A stretch of 64,000 nt of DNA, from NCBI GenBank assembly GCA_009823505.1, contig VZQC01005693.1:1-64000 (forward strand), written 5' to 3'. Each line of letters begins with the position of its first letter. Positions within the stretch are counted from its first letter, which is position 1. A model generated the notes under the pieces. It was not told the origin of the DNA. It searched no databases and worked only from the letters and a program-made list of their open reading frames with translations. Shown in pieces: positions 23,376-34,368 of the stretch. Both the position numbers and the translations under genes were made by a program. The stretch comes from Rhizomys pruinosus (Eukaryota > Chordata > Mammalia > Rodentia > Spalacidae).

Positions 23376-23436
23376 GACACCCCCACCCCCACCCCACAGA
23401 GGAGAGTCTTATTGAAGAATTATCAATTAGACTGTA

Positions 23437-23792
23437 GGTGTGTGTCATAGTTTGAAGGACAACTATCTCTCATAGGTTTATGGATTTGAACATTTGTTCC
23501 TCAGTAAGTGGTGTTGTTTGGAGAGTTTATGGAACCTTTAGGGGCTGTGACCTTGCTGGAAGATGTACATCACTGTTCATAGGCTTTGTAACTTTGCCAC
23601 ATACCTCACTGTCTTTCTGTGCTTGCTGTGTGTGGGAGAAAATGCGATCAGACAGTTTCCTGCTGTACCAGCATCCCATGCCTTCCCCATTATTATACAC
23701 TCCATTCCTTTGGAACCATAAGCTAATATAAACCCTTCATTAAGCTGCTTTTGATCATGGTCTTTATCACAAAAAGAAAAGGAACTAATACA
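23437..23792 (+). mobile_element. rodent interspersed repeat (family not named)
   Basis: Begins 'gtcatagtttgaaggacaac' and ends with 'aagctgcttttgatcatggt' and 'aggaactaatacag'. This ending recurs in 24090-24114 and around 33290-33345, so the window has at least three relatives. It resembles a common rodent repeat family that ends 'ttggtcatggtgttt..cacagcaa'. I do not name it. Confidence 0.6.
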
Positions 23793-24114
23793 GTAGGTTT
23801 ATGGGTGATTGTCTTGATTGAAACTTAATATAGAATGATTCAGGCCATAAGATGGTACCATCCCCTGCTTTGGGCACTAGAATATGGAAGAGTAGAGAAA
23901 GGTAGCTGAGGACAAGTAAGCAAGAATGATGCATGTATGCATTCATTTTTCTCTGTTCTGGACAGATGTAATGTGAGCAGCTGCTTGAAATTATGCATTG
24001 ATTTCCCCCAAATGGCGGGCTGGAACTTGGCGTTGTAAGTGAAAGAAATCCTTTTCTCTCTAACTTGCTTTTGGTCAGGGTATTTTATTGCAGAAACAAA
24101 TGAAACTAGGACAG
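23793..24114 (+). mobile_element. rodent interspersed repeat, second copy
   Basis: Ends 'aacttgcttttggtcaggg' and 'aaatgaaactaggacag', matching the end of the preceding element. Its front part differs from the preceding one, so it may be another subfamily. Confidence 0.5.
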
Positions 24115-24519
24115 CTCCTGCAGTCTGTTTCTTGTCTTTAATTCTGCTCTGTGTATTCAGCCCCTGCTTACCTACTTTTCAGGTATGATTGGTGTATTCC
24201 AAGTTACAAGCCATTAAGTTCCAGGTGGTGTTGTGCCAGAGATATCAACCATTACCATTTACACTGATACCTGTCCCACCACCAAAACTAGCTTTGGACC
24301 TCTGAGCTATGTGACAGTATAGCCTTCAACCTCTTAGTAACCACCCCCTCTCAAGAAAATGCAGCTCAAACGTTTTATGCTTTATAGTCCTATGATTCTA
24401 TGACAGGTCAGCAATACCAACCAGGGCCCCCTGATGTTCCTTCTGAGCATGGAACAGTTTCAGAAGATGAGAGATCATCTGTTTTGTAAATGATTTGAGT
24501 TTGTTCAGCTCTGAGTGGG
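24115..24519. other. unassigned intergenic DNA
   Basis: No recognised repeat or gene. Confidence 0.4.
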
Positions 24520-24960
24520 GAAAATGTAGAAACAAAAAGGCCACAAATCAGAAGGCTAAAAAAGAAAATTCTCCACACTATAACAAATAGATCTTAATGG
24601 CTTGGAGCCTGACCCAGTGATTTGTGATGCCCTGTACAAACAATTACAGCTTAACTCTTAATGGCTGTGATGCTTCACCTCAGATGGCTTGTCTCAAAGG
24701 TGACATAGGATTTATTACCTCAACATCATGAGCAGTCCTCTTAAACTATACTCTAATATAACCCCAATCAAATGTCCCAGGATGCAAGGCCATATAACTT
24801 TTATAAACTGCTTGCTGTAAAAGAAATCCAGCCCCTTTCAGGGGGAGGGGTTATCTTCCTCTTCCTCTGAGAATTTCCACATTTTGTTTCTAGCCATGCG
24901 TTTTTACTGTATATTAAAAATAATTATGTCAATTCAGGTCAAATCGTTTTACCCCAACAT
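24520..24960 (+). mobile_element. possible solo LTR
   Basis: The block runs from 'tgtagaaacaaaaaggccac' to 'taccccaaca', i.e. TG...CA, with a TATA-like 'tataaactgcttgctg' near 24795 and C/T-rich DNA after it. These are LTR-like traits only. No internal region or target duplication was found. Confidence 0.3.
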
Positions 24961-25174
24961 CTAGAGTCAGTCTTGCTAGAACAATAAAAAAAGCATATAT
25001 TCTTTCAAAATCATGAACTTCATCAACGGCTTTCATTTATTTCTTTGCACATTTAAGTTGAAGATTTTCGAGAGTATTCACTCATTTCTTTACTACTCTA
25101 GAGAAACTTTCCATCTATCCTGCTAGTGGCTATATCAGTTTTTCTTGAAGAGCTTCATAAATCCAAGGACTTTG

Positions 25175-25435
25175 TTTTTTTAATAATTTTATTGAAGTTT
25201 TGTACATTTCATACATCAATTCTCAATTCAATCCAGACTAATTTCCCCCTCCATGCCCCCCACCCCTCCCAAGTTCATGCAGTCTGCCATACATGTCCTC
25301 TATCCCCTTCTGAGTCTTTTCAGAGTTTTTCAAAGCAGAGGATTATTTTGGGGGGAAGAACTTTACTGCATCAGTTGGTTCACTGACCGCAGTTTTTTGT
25401 TGCTGTCGTTTCCTCCAATCCATATTTTTCAACAC
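25175..25435 (-). mobile_element. L1-type 3' end, antisense
   Basis: Begins T-rich, then 'attttattgaagttttgtac', a C-rich tract (25246-25270), 'agttcatgcagtctgccat' and 'cagcagaggat'-type sequence. Same order as 57438-57724. On the minus strand the end is CTTCAATAAAATTATT plus A's, a polyadenylated transcript end. Confidence 0.7.
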
Positions 25436-25453
25436 ATACACACACACACACGC

Positions 25454-25494
<41 letters not shown>
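25432..25494. repeat. (CA)n-(TA)n microsatellite
   Basis: CA units grade into about 17 TA units just before the assembly gap. Confidence 0.95.
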
Positions 25495-25496
<2 letters not shown>

Positions 25497-25506
25497 ACCT
25501 ATATTA

Positions 25507-26172
25507 NNNNNNNNNNNNNNNNNNNNNNNNNNNNNNNNNNNNNNNNNNNNNNNNNNNNNNNNNNNNNNNNNNNNNNNNNNNNNNNNNNNNNNNNNNNNNN
25601 NNNNNNNNNNNNNNNNNNNNNNNNNNNNNNNNNNNNNNNNNNNNNNNNNNNNNNNNNNNNNNNNNNNNNNNNNNNNNNNNNNNNNNNNNNNNNNNNNNNN
25701 NNNNNNNNNNNNNNNNNNNNNNNNNNNNNNNNNNNNNNNNNNNNNNNNNNNNNNNNNNNNNNNNNNNNNNNNNNNNNNNNNNNNNNNNNNNNNNNNNNNN
25801 NNNNNNNNNNNNNNNNNNNNNNNNNNNNNNNNNNNNNNNNNNNNNNNNNNNNNNNNNNNNNNNNNNNNNNNNNNNNNNNNNNNNNNNNNNNNNNNNNNNN
25901 NNNNNNNNNNNNNNNNNNNNNNNNNNNNNNNNNNNNNNNNNNNNNNNNNNNNNNNNNNNNNNNNNNNNNNNNNNNNNNNNNNNNNNNNNNNNNNNNNNNN
26001 NNNNNNNNNNNNNNNNNNNNNNNNNNNNNNNNNNNNNNNNNNNNNNNNNNNNNNNNNNNNNNNNNNNNNNNNNNNNNNNNNNNNNNNNNNNNNNNNNNNN
26101 NNNNNNNNNNNNNNNNNNNNNNNNNNNNNNNNNNNNNNNNNNNNNNNNNNNNNNNNNNNNNNNNNNNNNNNN
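25507..26172. other. assembly gap (666 N)
   Basis: Unknown bases. Left edge: microsatellite. Right edge: antisense L1 ORF2. No overlap of the two edges is visible. Confidence 1.
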
Positions 26173-26375
26173 ATGGATTCTGTTTCCTAATCCAGTCTCC
26201 CAGTCTATGTCTTTTGATTGGGGAATTTAGTCCATTAATATTTAAGGTTATGACTGATAGGTTTGTGTTGCTTCCTTTTGCCTTATTATCCATCTGCGGT
26301 TTTGATTTAGGTTTCTACTTCTGCAGTTATGCTTTTATTGATTTCTCCTTCTAGTTGCCTGGGGTTGGTTGCATA
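26173..26375 (-). pseudogene. L1 ORF2 amino-terminal start, antisense
   Basis: The minus strand has an ORF2 start at 26293 (MDNKAKGSN), followed in frame by the ITLNINGLNSPIKRHR endonuclease opening. The frame is open up to the gap. Bases 26294-26375 are the short ORF1-ORF2 boundary. The rest of the L1 is presumably in the gap. Confidence 0.88.
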
Positions 26376-26400
26376 ACTGCAGAAGGAGAAATCAATATTT
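26371..26400 (+). repeat. short inverted L1 piece at the 5' junction
   Basis: 'gcataactgcagaag' here is the reverse complement of bases around 26315-26330, the neighbouring L1 sequence. It looks like a very short inverted 5' segment ending the L1 insertion. Confidence 0.5.
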
Positions 26401-26985
26401 ATTTAATATATAGTTCAACTTATAAGGGAAATTCTAGCATGTGAAATTTTATGAGATAAGATTTTAAACATTTTCTCTTTTCTACCTACTTCTGCAAATC
26501 AAAGAGCATGTAATTTAAAGATATTTACTAATACTAACTTAATAGAATGGTTAACATTTAGATTATAATATTTGATACATAATTCTATATACAATTTATA
26601 AAATCATATTAAATTCCATTGATTTAAATTCAATTTCATTACATTATATAAATATTTGATATCCTAATAAAAATGACCCTAGAGATGCATTAGAATTTAG
26701 TACTTAATATATTTCCATCCCCTGCTCACTAAAACTGAAAGGGTCAAAATCATAAAATGCAAGTTGTTTTTAAGTTTAACCTATTTACTAGTTTTCCTAA
26801 TTAGAATTAATAGGTTGTAGATAAGATAAATTTCTTGCATTTTGATTGTTTAAGAAAGGAAAGCTTTTCCCCTCATATTGCAAAACAGATAATGTTTTTT
26901 ATTATATTTTTTAGAGAGACAGGAGAAGGTGGTTTTAGGGATAGCTCTATATCACACTGCAAAATAAAAATACTAATCCAGCATA
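26401..26985. other. unassigned AT-rich DNA
   Basis: Nothing recognised. Confidence 0.5.
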
Positions 26986-26990
26986 GAAAA

Positions 26991-27037
<47 letters not shown>
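26986..27037. repeat. (GAAA)n microsatellite
   Basis: About 12 GAAA units. A chance frame with KKERKKER repeats crosses it. Confidence 0.95.
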
Positions 27038-27038
<1 letters not shown>

Positions 27039-27374
27039 GCCAAAATGGAGAAAAAAGGACATTAAAAAAATACTGTGATGATATTTCTGATCATTTGCAT
27101 ACAGCTTTTCTGAAGACAATTCAACAAATTAATGCCACAGTTATTAATCTGAAATAATAGATGTTCTTCATCCCCAAGTGCTGTTGATTTTCATATTAGT
27201 TCATAACATAAACTGGAGTTAGGAACACCATACTGCTGAGCAAATTAGACCATGGATTGAATGCATAAACTTTGGTGGTTGGACTTTCTTGTGTATACAG
27301 ATATGTTACAACTAGTCTAAAACCAAAATTCAGACTATATATGATCGTTCTGGTAATATTGAGAATAGTTTATA
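27038..27374. other. unassigned DNA
   Basis: Nothing recognised. Confidence 0.45.
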
Positions 27375-27523
27375 AGAGGCGGGTTTTGTGGCACATGCCT
27401 TTAATCCCCACACTTGGGAGACAGAGGCAGGGAGATCTCTGGAAGATCGAGCGCAGGCTGGTCTACATAGTGAAATTCAGGCCAGTTGTGCCTACAGAGA
27501 GAGACCCTGTCTTTAAAAGATAC
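27375..27523 (+). mobile_element. B1 SINE, diverged
   Basis: 'gtggcacatgcctttaatcc' to 'gagaccctgtctttaaaaga' in B1 order, with many substitutions. Confidence 0.88.
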
Positions 27524-28368
27524 CCTAGTCATTCCACACATTATTTACTTATTCTTCAGAAGAGCCATTGTAATAAAGTTATGAGTTCAGTCCAGCTGGA
27601 TATGATGTGTCATGTCCAACTGTGGTCTCTGATATACACAACTCAAAGCCAGCTCCCTATCTGCTTTAGAGGAGTCAAATGATCTGATTATATACACAAT
27701 AGTACCCTTTAAAGTGTTATAAAATGACTTATATTTTAAAGGAAAACTTAGCCTGTAACTAATGGGAGTCATTTTATTGTTAACAAATCATCTGAAACCT
27801 ATACAGAGAGATATAAGATGACATTACAGCTGTGACTGCACTTGAGTATCTTCCTTCATTGTTCTTGCATTTAGTGATGCCTTATCAGGAATTTAACAAG
27901 AACTCACCCTATCTATATACACTTTACATGAGGGATACATCATCATGGCATGGAGATGAAGATAAATTGGTGTTCTCCAACTGAAGACTTTAATTGGTAT
28001 TCTCCAGGTGAAGTTTTTACTTAACACAAAGTAGAAAGCCATAATCTAGGGCCAAAAGGCTGCAGAACCCTCCACTTCCAGCCACTTGCTTCAGCAATTT
28101 TGCTATCGTTTATATCAAAAGTTCTAAATTTGCCTTCCTTTCATATAATAAAACCATGTGTTTGAAACCTTTAGATTTTAGAAAAAAACTCATAAAATAT
28201 TTAGTAACCACTTTAAGATACCTTACCTAAATTTTCTTGAGTAAATGCTAAATATGTTGGTTTATATGATTCATTATCTTTTCTATGAACTAGTTAAGTA
28301 AACTTCTACAATTGTGGCAGTAACAAAATAATTAAAAGATTAAACAAGAAATATTTTAACATTCAGAA
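27524..28368. other. unassigned DNA
   Basis: No recognised repeat or frame. Confidence 0.45.
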
Positions 28369-28384
28369 TATAATGCAGTAATTT

Positions 28385-28630
28385 TTTTAATTTTTTATTA
28401 ATTTTATTTATTTCTGTATGTGTATGAATGTACTGTCTGCATGCAAGTCTGTGCACCTGTGTCATGCAACGCCGCGAAGGTCAGAAGAGGGTCTAGGATT
28501 CCCCTGGAACTGGAGTTCTGGAATTGGAGCTTCAGACGGTTCTCAGCCGCCATGTGGGTGCTGGGGATCGAACCCGGGTCCTCTGCAAGAGCGGTCGGCG
28601 CTCTTAACCACTAGGCCATCTCTCCAGCCC
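28385..28630 (-). mobile_element. B2 SINE with target duplication
   Basis: B2 complement with intact 'gggatcgaacccgggtcctc' near 28563 and 'ggccatctctccagccc' at its right end. Flanks TATAATGCAGTAATTT at 28369-28384 and 28631-28646 are identical. It carries the doubled 'ctggaactggagtt / ctggaattggagc' motif, in slightly diverged form. Confidence 0.97.
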
Positions 28631-28646
28631 TATAATGCAGTAATTT

Positions 28647-29284
28647 GTAATGCCTCCCCCCCCCAAAAAAAACCTTACAAGAATTATTGAAAGGGGTAAA
28701 CTTAGAAAGAATTAAAAAGCCATATTTTTTGTCAACCTCATCTCAATAGTCACTGAATGTCTGATTTGTTATTTTTCTCAAATCATTAAAAATTAGCTCA
28801 AATATACAACAAATGTTCACCCATACTCAGTATGCTGTTCATTGGCAGTGGTGTATAATTAGTAAAGTAAATATAACCAGTCTTCCATATCTGTAATTTT
28901 ATATCTACAGACTCAACCAACCACTGATGGAAATAAGAAAACTAATGAGATTGATATGGCACATGCATAGCCTGCCAACATGTTATCATTCCCTAAACAA
29001 TATAGTATAGGAATTTGCATATCATTTACATAGATGTATTGTCATAAGCATCTAGAGACGACTTGGGAAGATATGTGCAGGTTTTATATAAAAACCATGC
29101 TATTAGGACAGCCAGAAAATCTGGTTCTCCTGAAACTGAATGTCCTACAAACACTGAGAGGCAAGTGTGTAGTAATAGGAAGCTATTCAGCAACTTTATA
29201 TTGTACTTCTAAATTATAATGTACCTTAGTACAATTTATAGTAAGAATGTTTTAAAGGAGTTAAAAAAATCCATAAATGGTAAT
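28647..29284. other. unassigned AT-rich DNA
   Basis: No recognised repeat or frame. C-run near 28652-28663. Confidence 0.45.
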
Positions 29285-29294
29285 AAAACAAAAT

Positions 29295-30334
29295 TTCTTT
29301 ATTTTTATTTTTATTTTTTTTTGATGCTTTGTGTATTTCATACATCATTTTCCAATTCAGTTCAGGCATATATCCCCTTCCCTTCCCCCCCACCCCACCC
29401 CTACCCATAGCAGATCGTGCATTCTGCCATAAGTTTTCTGCATCTTTCTCTGCTTTTTTGTTTTGTTTTGTTTTCATTTTTTTTAACAATAGGTGATAAT
29501 TTGTGAGTACAAGCATCCTTCATGTAAACCAATTTGCAAGCAGTGTGCCCAAAACCACACAGCTCATGGGTCCCACCATCCAGCCGGGAGGACTTGTATG
29601 TTTCAATCAAGTTGATCAAATGAGTGTCCAGTCTATTTATTGTAGTTCACCATTAACCCAATCGAAGCCCTTACATTCTATCACGCCCTCTCTTCCGCAG
29701 ATTGTTCCCTAGGCTTAGAAAAGGGGCACAGGTGGATGAGAAGCAAAACACTTCTACTTTCTCTGGAGCTGATGTCTTGGTCTCTAGTCAGATCTGGCTG
29801 TTTCTTTCATGGGCTGCCAGCTTGTCAGGGCTTAACCTTTCGTCTACTAATGAAGCACATGCAATTAGATATTTAGGTATTTAAACAGTATAATATATGC
29901 CTTTATCCTACTAATGAAGCACACACATTAGATATATAAACAGTACTAATTGTTATGAAAGACCTGATACAAACATGGAAAAGATGTATGGAGACCGCAC
30001 TTGCAAGTATACAGATGGTCTCTGGGATGCCAGAAAGTAGTTACCAAAGACCACTAAACCAATAAAGCAAATATAGGTCTCCTTGAGTCAAGCAAGACTC
30101 CTCAGTCAGCACCAGTACACCTCATCTGCCTGGAAATACTGTGCCAGTGGCAGCCATATGTCTGTATATCCCAAATCTAAATTGGCTCTCCTTGGAGGAA
30201 TAACCCACGGCTGATGTCACAAGCTTACATCCTCTAATGGTTAGGAGATGTTATAAACCACACGAAGACCCTGCCATACTTGACAGAAGAAAATGTAGAT
30301 CATGAATTGACATACCATCCAAACATCTGTGTCT
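29295..30334 (-). mobile_element. element A, copy 2, with 5' inversion
   Basis: Flanks AAAACAAAAT at 29285-29294 and 30335-30344 are a 10-base target duplication. From 29295 to about 29966 the element is in the same orientation as copy 1: tail, G-rich tract as complement of 29374-29406, then body. From about 29967 to 30334 the order reverses: 'gacctgatacaaacatgg' here is the complement of copy 3 near 38975. This 3'-part plus inverted 5'-part layout is the twin-priming signature of L1-driven insertion. Confidence 0.85.
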
Positions 30335-30364
30335 AAAACAAAATATCTTATATCAAAAATTAGT

Positions 30365-30945
30365 ACAACATAGAGACCCACAAGTGTTCAAGTTGCAGAG
30401 AGTAAGAGACTGCAGAGGACTCAGCCCTAAATGGGACACCTAGATCACATGCCCTCCTCCCAAAGTTCAGGGATCACTGTAAAAGCAAGAGCAGAAAGCT
30501 TGGAAGAGCCAGAGGCAATGGATGCATACAATGAAAGTCTTCTGAACTCCACTGTGCAATGATACATATGAAGTCCTAGTGGTTAGGACAACATTGATAA
30601 GATCTGTGCAAGTTCAAGTCAGACAAAATCGCAGCATAGATGGGGAAACTGACACAAGTCCTACCCCTAGCTGAGCAGCTATCAGCATTTGTTAGGTGCT
30701 AGGAGAGAGTCCTAGGTTTCTTTAAGTGTGTAGTCCCTGGTGGGTGGACCATGCTCCAGAAGATGACCCTGTACAGAAGACTACAATGTGAGCGGCACAA
30801 ACTGGAATTGATGGGCTTTGTAAAACAATGATGGAACAAAGATGGGTAGGGGTATGGGTAGTTCTGGCAGGAAATGGGGGAGGGGCGGATATGATCAGAG
30901 CACAGTGTATAAAGTTATCAAATAATTAAAAATAAATAAGCAGTG
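30365..30945 (+). mobile_element. L1 3' UTR, sense
   Basis: Reads 'actcagccctaaatgggaca', 'aagttcagggatcac', 'gagccagaggcaatggatg', 'ggtgggtggaccatgc' and a G-rich tract near 30835-30890, then an A-rich tail near 30925-30940. This is the sense order of rodent L1 3' UTRs. ORF2 is absent because of 5' truncation. Confidence 0.8.
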
Positions 30946-31218
30946 ATAATACAGCCTAAGGAACCATGCTTCTACTTTCTTCCATTCACAAATAATAAAG
31001 GAAAAGATTTTAGAGAAAGTCGACATCATATATATGATACTCAAAAAAATTACAAATGCAAACATGACATGATTTCTGCTTGCCAAATTCCATCCTATTG
31101 TAATGTAGACAGAAATTGCTTGATTATATCCCTTAGTTACCTATGTGTGGAAATCTGAGTTTAAACAAAAATAAAATGATATATTTATTCCACTGTCATG
31201 TTGAAGATCGAATTTAAA
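30946..31218. other. unassigned AT-rich DNA
   Basis: Nothing recognised. Confidence 0.45.
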
Positions 31219-31342
31219 GATATATATATATACATATATATGTATATATATACATACATATATATATATATGTGTGTGTATAGGCTTGTGTGTATGTCTT
31301 AGTGTGTGTGCATGTGTGCTCCTGTGTTTGTGTGTGCGTGCC
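31219..31342. repeat. (TA)n-(TG)n compound microsatellite
   Basis: TA/CATA runs followed by imperfect TG repeats. Confidence 0.93.
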
Positions 31343-32000
31343 ACATTGTTGTGTGGCACTACTCATCCCAGACAAGGAACCAATGACAGACCAAAGTAAG
31401 AACAGCACCTGTGGGAAATCCAGCTTGAATTGCGGGCTGGATTCCCAACTAGCACTGCATGGCCAAGAGTCTGGCTCCGCCCCAGGGAGGAGCAAGCAGC
31501 ATGTCTTAGGTGTGCGATGCTGGGTGGAGCAAGGTGTGCAGTGGCGTGGAGTTGGGGGGCTCATGGTTGGTCCTGGGAACTGACGTCATTTGGTTTAATA
31601 AACAAGCTGTGGCAACCAGTAAATTGAATTCCATATTAACATCATCATGGAGTTCCCGGCCAATACTTTTATTAATTATTGCGCGCATACAGGCTAAGGT
31701 AGGCCTGAGTTTCATTCAGGTGGCTAGTGGGCTGGAAAAAGTTCCCTTTGCGGACCACCAACCTGGGTAGCTGGTGTTGTGAGTGAAATTCCTGTTCCAG
31801 CTCTGGGCAGGTGAGAAGTCACAGCCAAAAGTGGAACACTAGTCTCGTGGGTCCAGGCTAAGAGCCTAAATTGGAGTTACCACTTAGGTTGGGCTGCCGG
31901 AAGTAGTGGGCTGGTCTCTGCACAGAGGGGCCAGCTCCCCACAGTGTCCCCAAAGCGGGTGGTGTGTCCCCATCCTCCTTAGCAGGGCCACGTGGGCCCT
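31343..32000. other. unidentified GC-richer block with a CRE palindrome
   Basis: Distinctly richer in GC than its neighbours. Visible sites are a GC-box 'ctccgcccc' near 31475, a perfect TGACGTCA at 31581-31588, 'aataaa' at about 31597 and GCGCGC at about 31681. It may be an LTR, an L1 5' leader or retroposed promoter DNA. I cannot place it in a family, and the frames inside are overlapping and motif-free. Confidence 0.4.
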
Positions 32001-32004
32001 ATTT

Positions 32005-32590
32005 GCCATAAAGAGAAAAGTTTCCTACAACCACCCAAGTCCAATGTGGTAAACCAAGGAGTTTTATTGGGATTACTCAAAGGATTATGGAACAGTTACT
32101 AAGAGGATCAGAGAAGATTCAAATACAGCTGCATCACCAAGTGCTCACCCTGAGTATGGGTGAAAGCTCAAGAAAGCAGGAAACGTGGAGCTCACTGCAC
32201 AGTGTCCAGTAGCTCAGCAGGCTGGGAGTGTCCTTTCTCAGCAGCTCAACTGGGCTCTGCTTCTTCCAGGCAGCTTGGCTCGTCTAATAGCATCTCTCAG
32301 CACTCTTGTGGAAGGAGAGGAATTTGGTGAACTTGGTCAATTTTAGGGAATTCAGTTGTTTACTTCTAGAGTTTATGGAGCTTCCCTGCAAGTTGAAATG
32401 TTTCATCTGTCATTACCCAGGTTTCCTCCAAGCTGGAAGATTTTATCTTGAAGGAAATTGCTATACAACAGGCATGTGTTTAGAGGTTTGAGTATAACTT
32501 GCAGGAGTTAGTTCCTTCCTGGATTTCAGGTTGCCAGGCTTAGAGGCAAGCATATTTAACAATCGAGCCAACTTTCTGGTCAACAAATCT
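32005..32590 (-). mobile_element. possible LTR or LTR-like repeat
   Basis: The plus strand has 'aaggagttttattggga' near 32055, i.e. an AATAAA signal on the minus strand, in a context seen in rodent ERV LTRs. The rest is a long non-coding block with no SINE or L1 similarity. Family and limits uncertain. Confidence 0.35.
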
Positions 32591-32689
32591 AAGTTTAGTT
32601 GATATTGAATGTATTAATATACTTCTGAAATTCCCATGATCAGAAATTATTCTACCATTCATTTGAAAATATTCCCATATTCAATCAGA

Positions 32690-32955
32690 AAAGTGGTTAG
32701 TTGCCTCTAAAACCCTTGTGCCACTATTTCACTAGTGGTCATATCTTGCTAGGCCAGCTGTAATTACAGCTAGCGGGATTCATAGCTGGGCAAGGTTGAT
32801 CATAACTTTTCTCTTCTGGTAGTGTGTATAGTGCCTTGATTTCTCCTTGTCTGCTTTATAACTCATGTAGGTAGTGTCTTTAGCAATTGGGTCTTACTAT
32901 CAAGTTCTGGTGTGTAACAAAGCTAGGACAATGACTAGTCTTCCTTGAGGGCCTG
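32690..32955 (-). mobile_element. L1 3' UTR fragment, antisense
   Basis: 'tgccactatttcactagtgg', 'gcttgctaggccagctg'-like, 'atagctgggcaaggttg' and 'gatttctccttgtctgc' follow each other as in older rodent L1 3' UTRs in complement. Confidence 0.65.
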
Positions 32956-32956
32956 T

Positions 32957-33510
32957 TTTGGATAGCTTTAGTGTCAATTTGACACACCTGGGTTGAGGGA
33001 GCCTCAATTGGGGAACTGCCTTCATTGGTCTAGCCTCAGCCATGTCTGTGGGGTATTTTCTTGATTGTTAAATGATATGAGGGTGCCCAGCCCATGTGGG
33101 CAGTGCTACTCCAACAGGTATTGCATAAGAAAGCAGGCTGAGCATAGGCCAAGAGAACAAGCTAGTATGCAGCATTCCTCCTTGGCCTGTGCTTCAGCTT
33201 CTACTTCCAGGTTCCTGCCCTGAGTTCCCACCTTGGGTTCTCTAAGTGATAAACTGTGACCCAAGAGATGTAAGACAAACCCTTTTCTCTCCAAGTTGGT
33301 ATTGGTCAGAGTGTTTTGTCACAGCAATGGAGCAGAAAACTAGAATAGAAATTGGTACCAGAGAGTGGGCTATTGCTGTGATAGATCTGGCTTTGCTGTT
33401 TTGGGGAAGGTTGTGGAACTTTGGGCTAGAAGAGTCATTGAGTGCTGAGAATGTTTTGCTGTGTAACTTAGAACAGTTATGCTGAAAGAGTTGTAGACAA
33501 TGGAGGCTCT
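32957..33510 (+). mobile_element. rodent interspersed repeat (same group as 23437)
   Basis: Starts 'gatagctttagtgtcaattt' and contains 'gggtgcccagcccatgtggg' and 'taagaaagcaggctgagca'. It later has 'aagttggtattggtcagagt' and 'cacagcaatggagcagaaaac', parallel to the ends of the repeats at 23437-24114. The frames crossing it (33106-33604) show no gene features. Confidence 0.6.
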
Positions 33511-33514
33511 GCTT

Positions 33515-33786
33515 GTGAACCTTCAATGGGAAGTGCACACAGCCACTATGTAAAGCACTGAGGAGATTCTTCAAAAACCTATAACTTGATCTAACATGAT
33601 CCATCTATAACACTTGTATAGATATTCAAAGGATTCTTACCCTACTAAAGAGATATCTGTCCATCCATGGTCATTGCTGCCCTATTCACAATAGCCAGGA
33701 AATAGGAACGACCTAGAGTTTTCAACAACTGATGAATACATAATAGAAGTATGGTATATTTACACATTGTAATATTATACAGCTGT
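33515..33786 (+). pseudogene. L1 ORF2 extreme carboxy end, sense
   Basis: 'gatattcaaaggattc', 'gctgccctattcacaatagc', 'aacaactgatgaatac', 'tggtatatttacacattgtaat' is the diverged order of the L1 ORF2 end in sense. It is interrupted by the B2 that follows and resumes at 34033. Confidence 0.8.
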
Positions 33787-34032
33787 TGGAGCTGTAGAGA
33801 TGGCCTAGCAGTTAAGAGCGCTGACCGCTCTTGCAGAGGACCCGGGTTCGATCCCCAGCACCCACATGGCGGCCGAGAACCATCTGAAACTCCAATTCCA
33901 GGAGAACTCCAGTTCCAGGGGAATCCGACTCCCTCTTCTGACCTCCGCGGCATTGTACGACACGGGTGCACAAACTTGCATGCAGACAGTACATTCATAC
34001 ACATACAGAAATAAATAAAATTAATAAAAAAA
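33787..34032 (+). mobile_element. B2 SINE
   Basis: 'ggagctgtagagatggccta', 'gggttcgatccccagcaccc' near 33843 with an intact B-box, the doubled 'ccaattccagga/ctccagttccaggg' motif, and an AAATAAAATTAATAAAAA tail. It sits in L1 sequence that continues after it. Confidence 0.95.
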
Positions 34033-34365
34033 GAAATTATTAAATTCATGGACAAATGGAGGTAACTGGAACACTTATACTGAGTGAGATAACTCAGACA
34101 GAGAAAGACAAATGTTGAATCTTCTCTCTCTCATGAGCGGGTTCTAGCTTTGAATACTTAGATATGTACATTTCATTTGGAAAGTTAAAGGAGGTCAGAA
34201 ATCTAGTAAACAGACTTGGGGTCTGCTCCTTGGAAAGGCTAGTAGAAAGAATTAATGGAAAGAGGGAAAGGATAATAATACAGTATGAAACGTTAAATGG
34301 GGTAGAGAATGGGAGGACAGAGAAGAGGACTTAGACACAGGATTTTCTCTCAGTCATAGTGGGGG
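34033..34365 (+). mobile_element. L1 ORF2 end and 3' UTR, sense (resumed)
   Basis: 'ttcatggacaaatggaggta' and 'gagtgagataactcagacag' are the L1 tail region just after the interrupted carboxy end. The 3' UTR part reaches the minisatellite. Confidence 0.75.
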
Positions 34366-34368
34366 TGA

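Noticed and set aside
25499..26293. 264-codon frame
   Set aside because: Only the first 40 codons are real sequence (L1 ORF2 start); the rest is gap.
31290..31770. Protein-coding exon in the GC-richer block
   Set aside because: Frames overlap on both strands, are under 120 codons and have no conserved motif.
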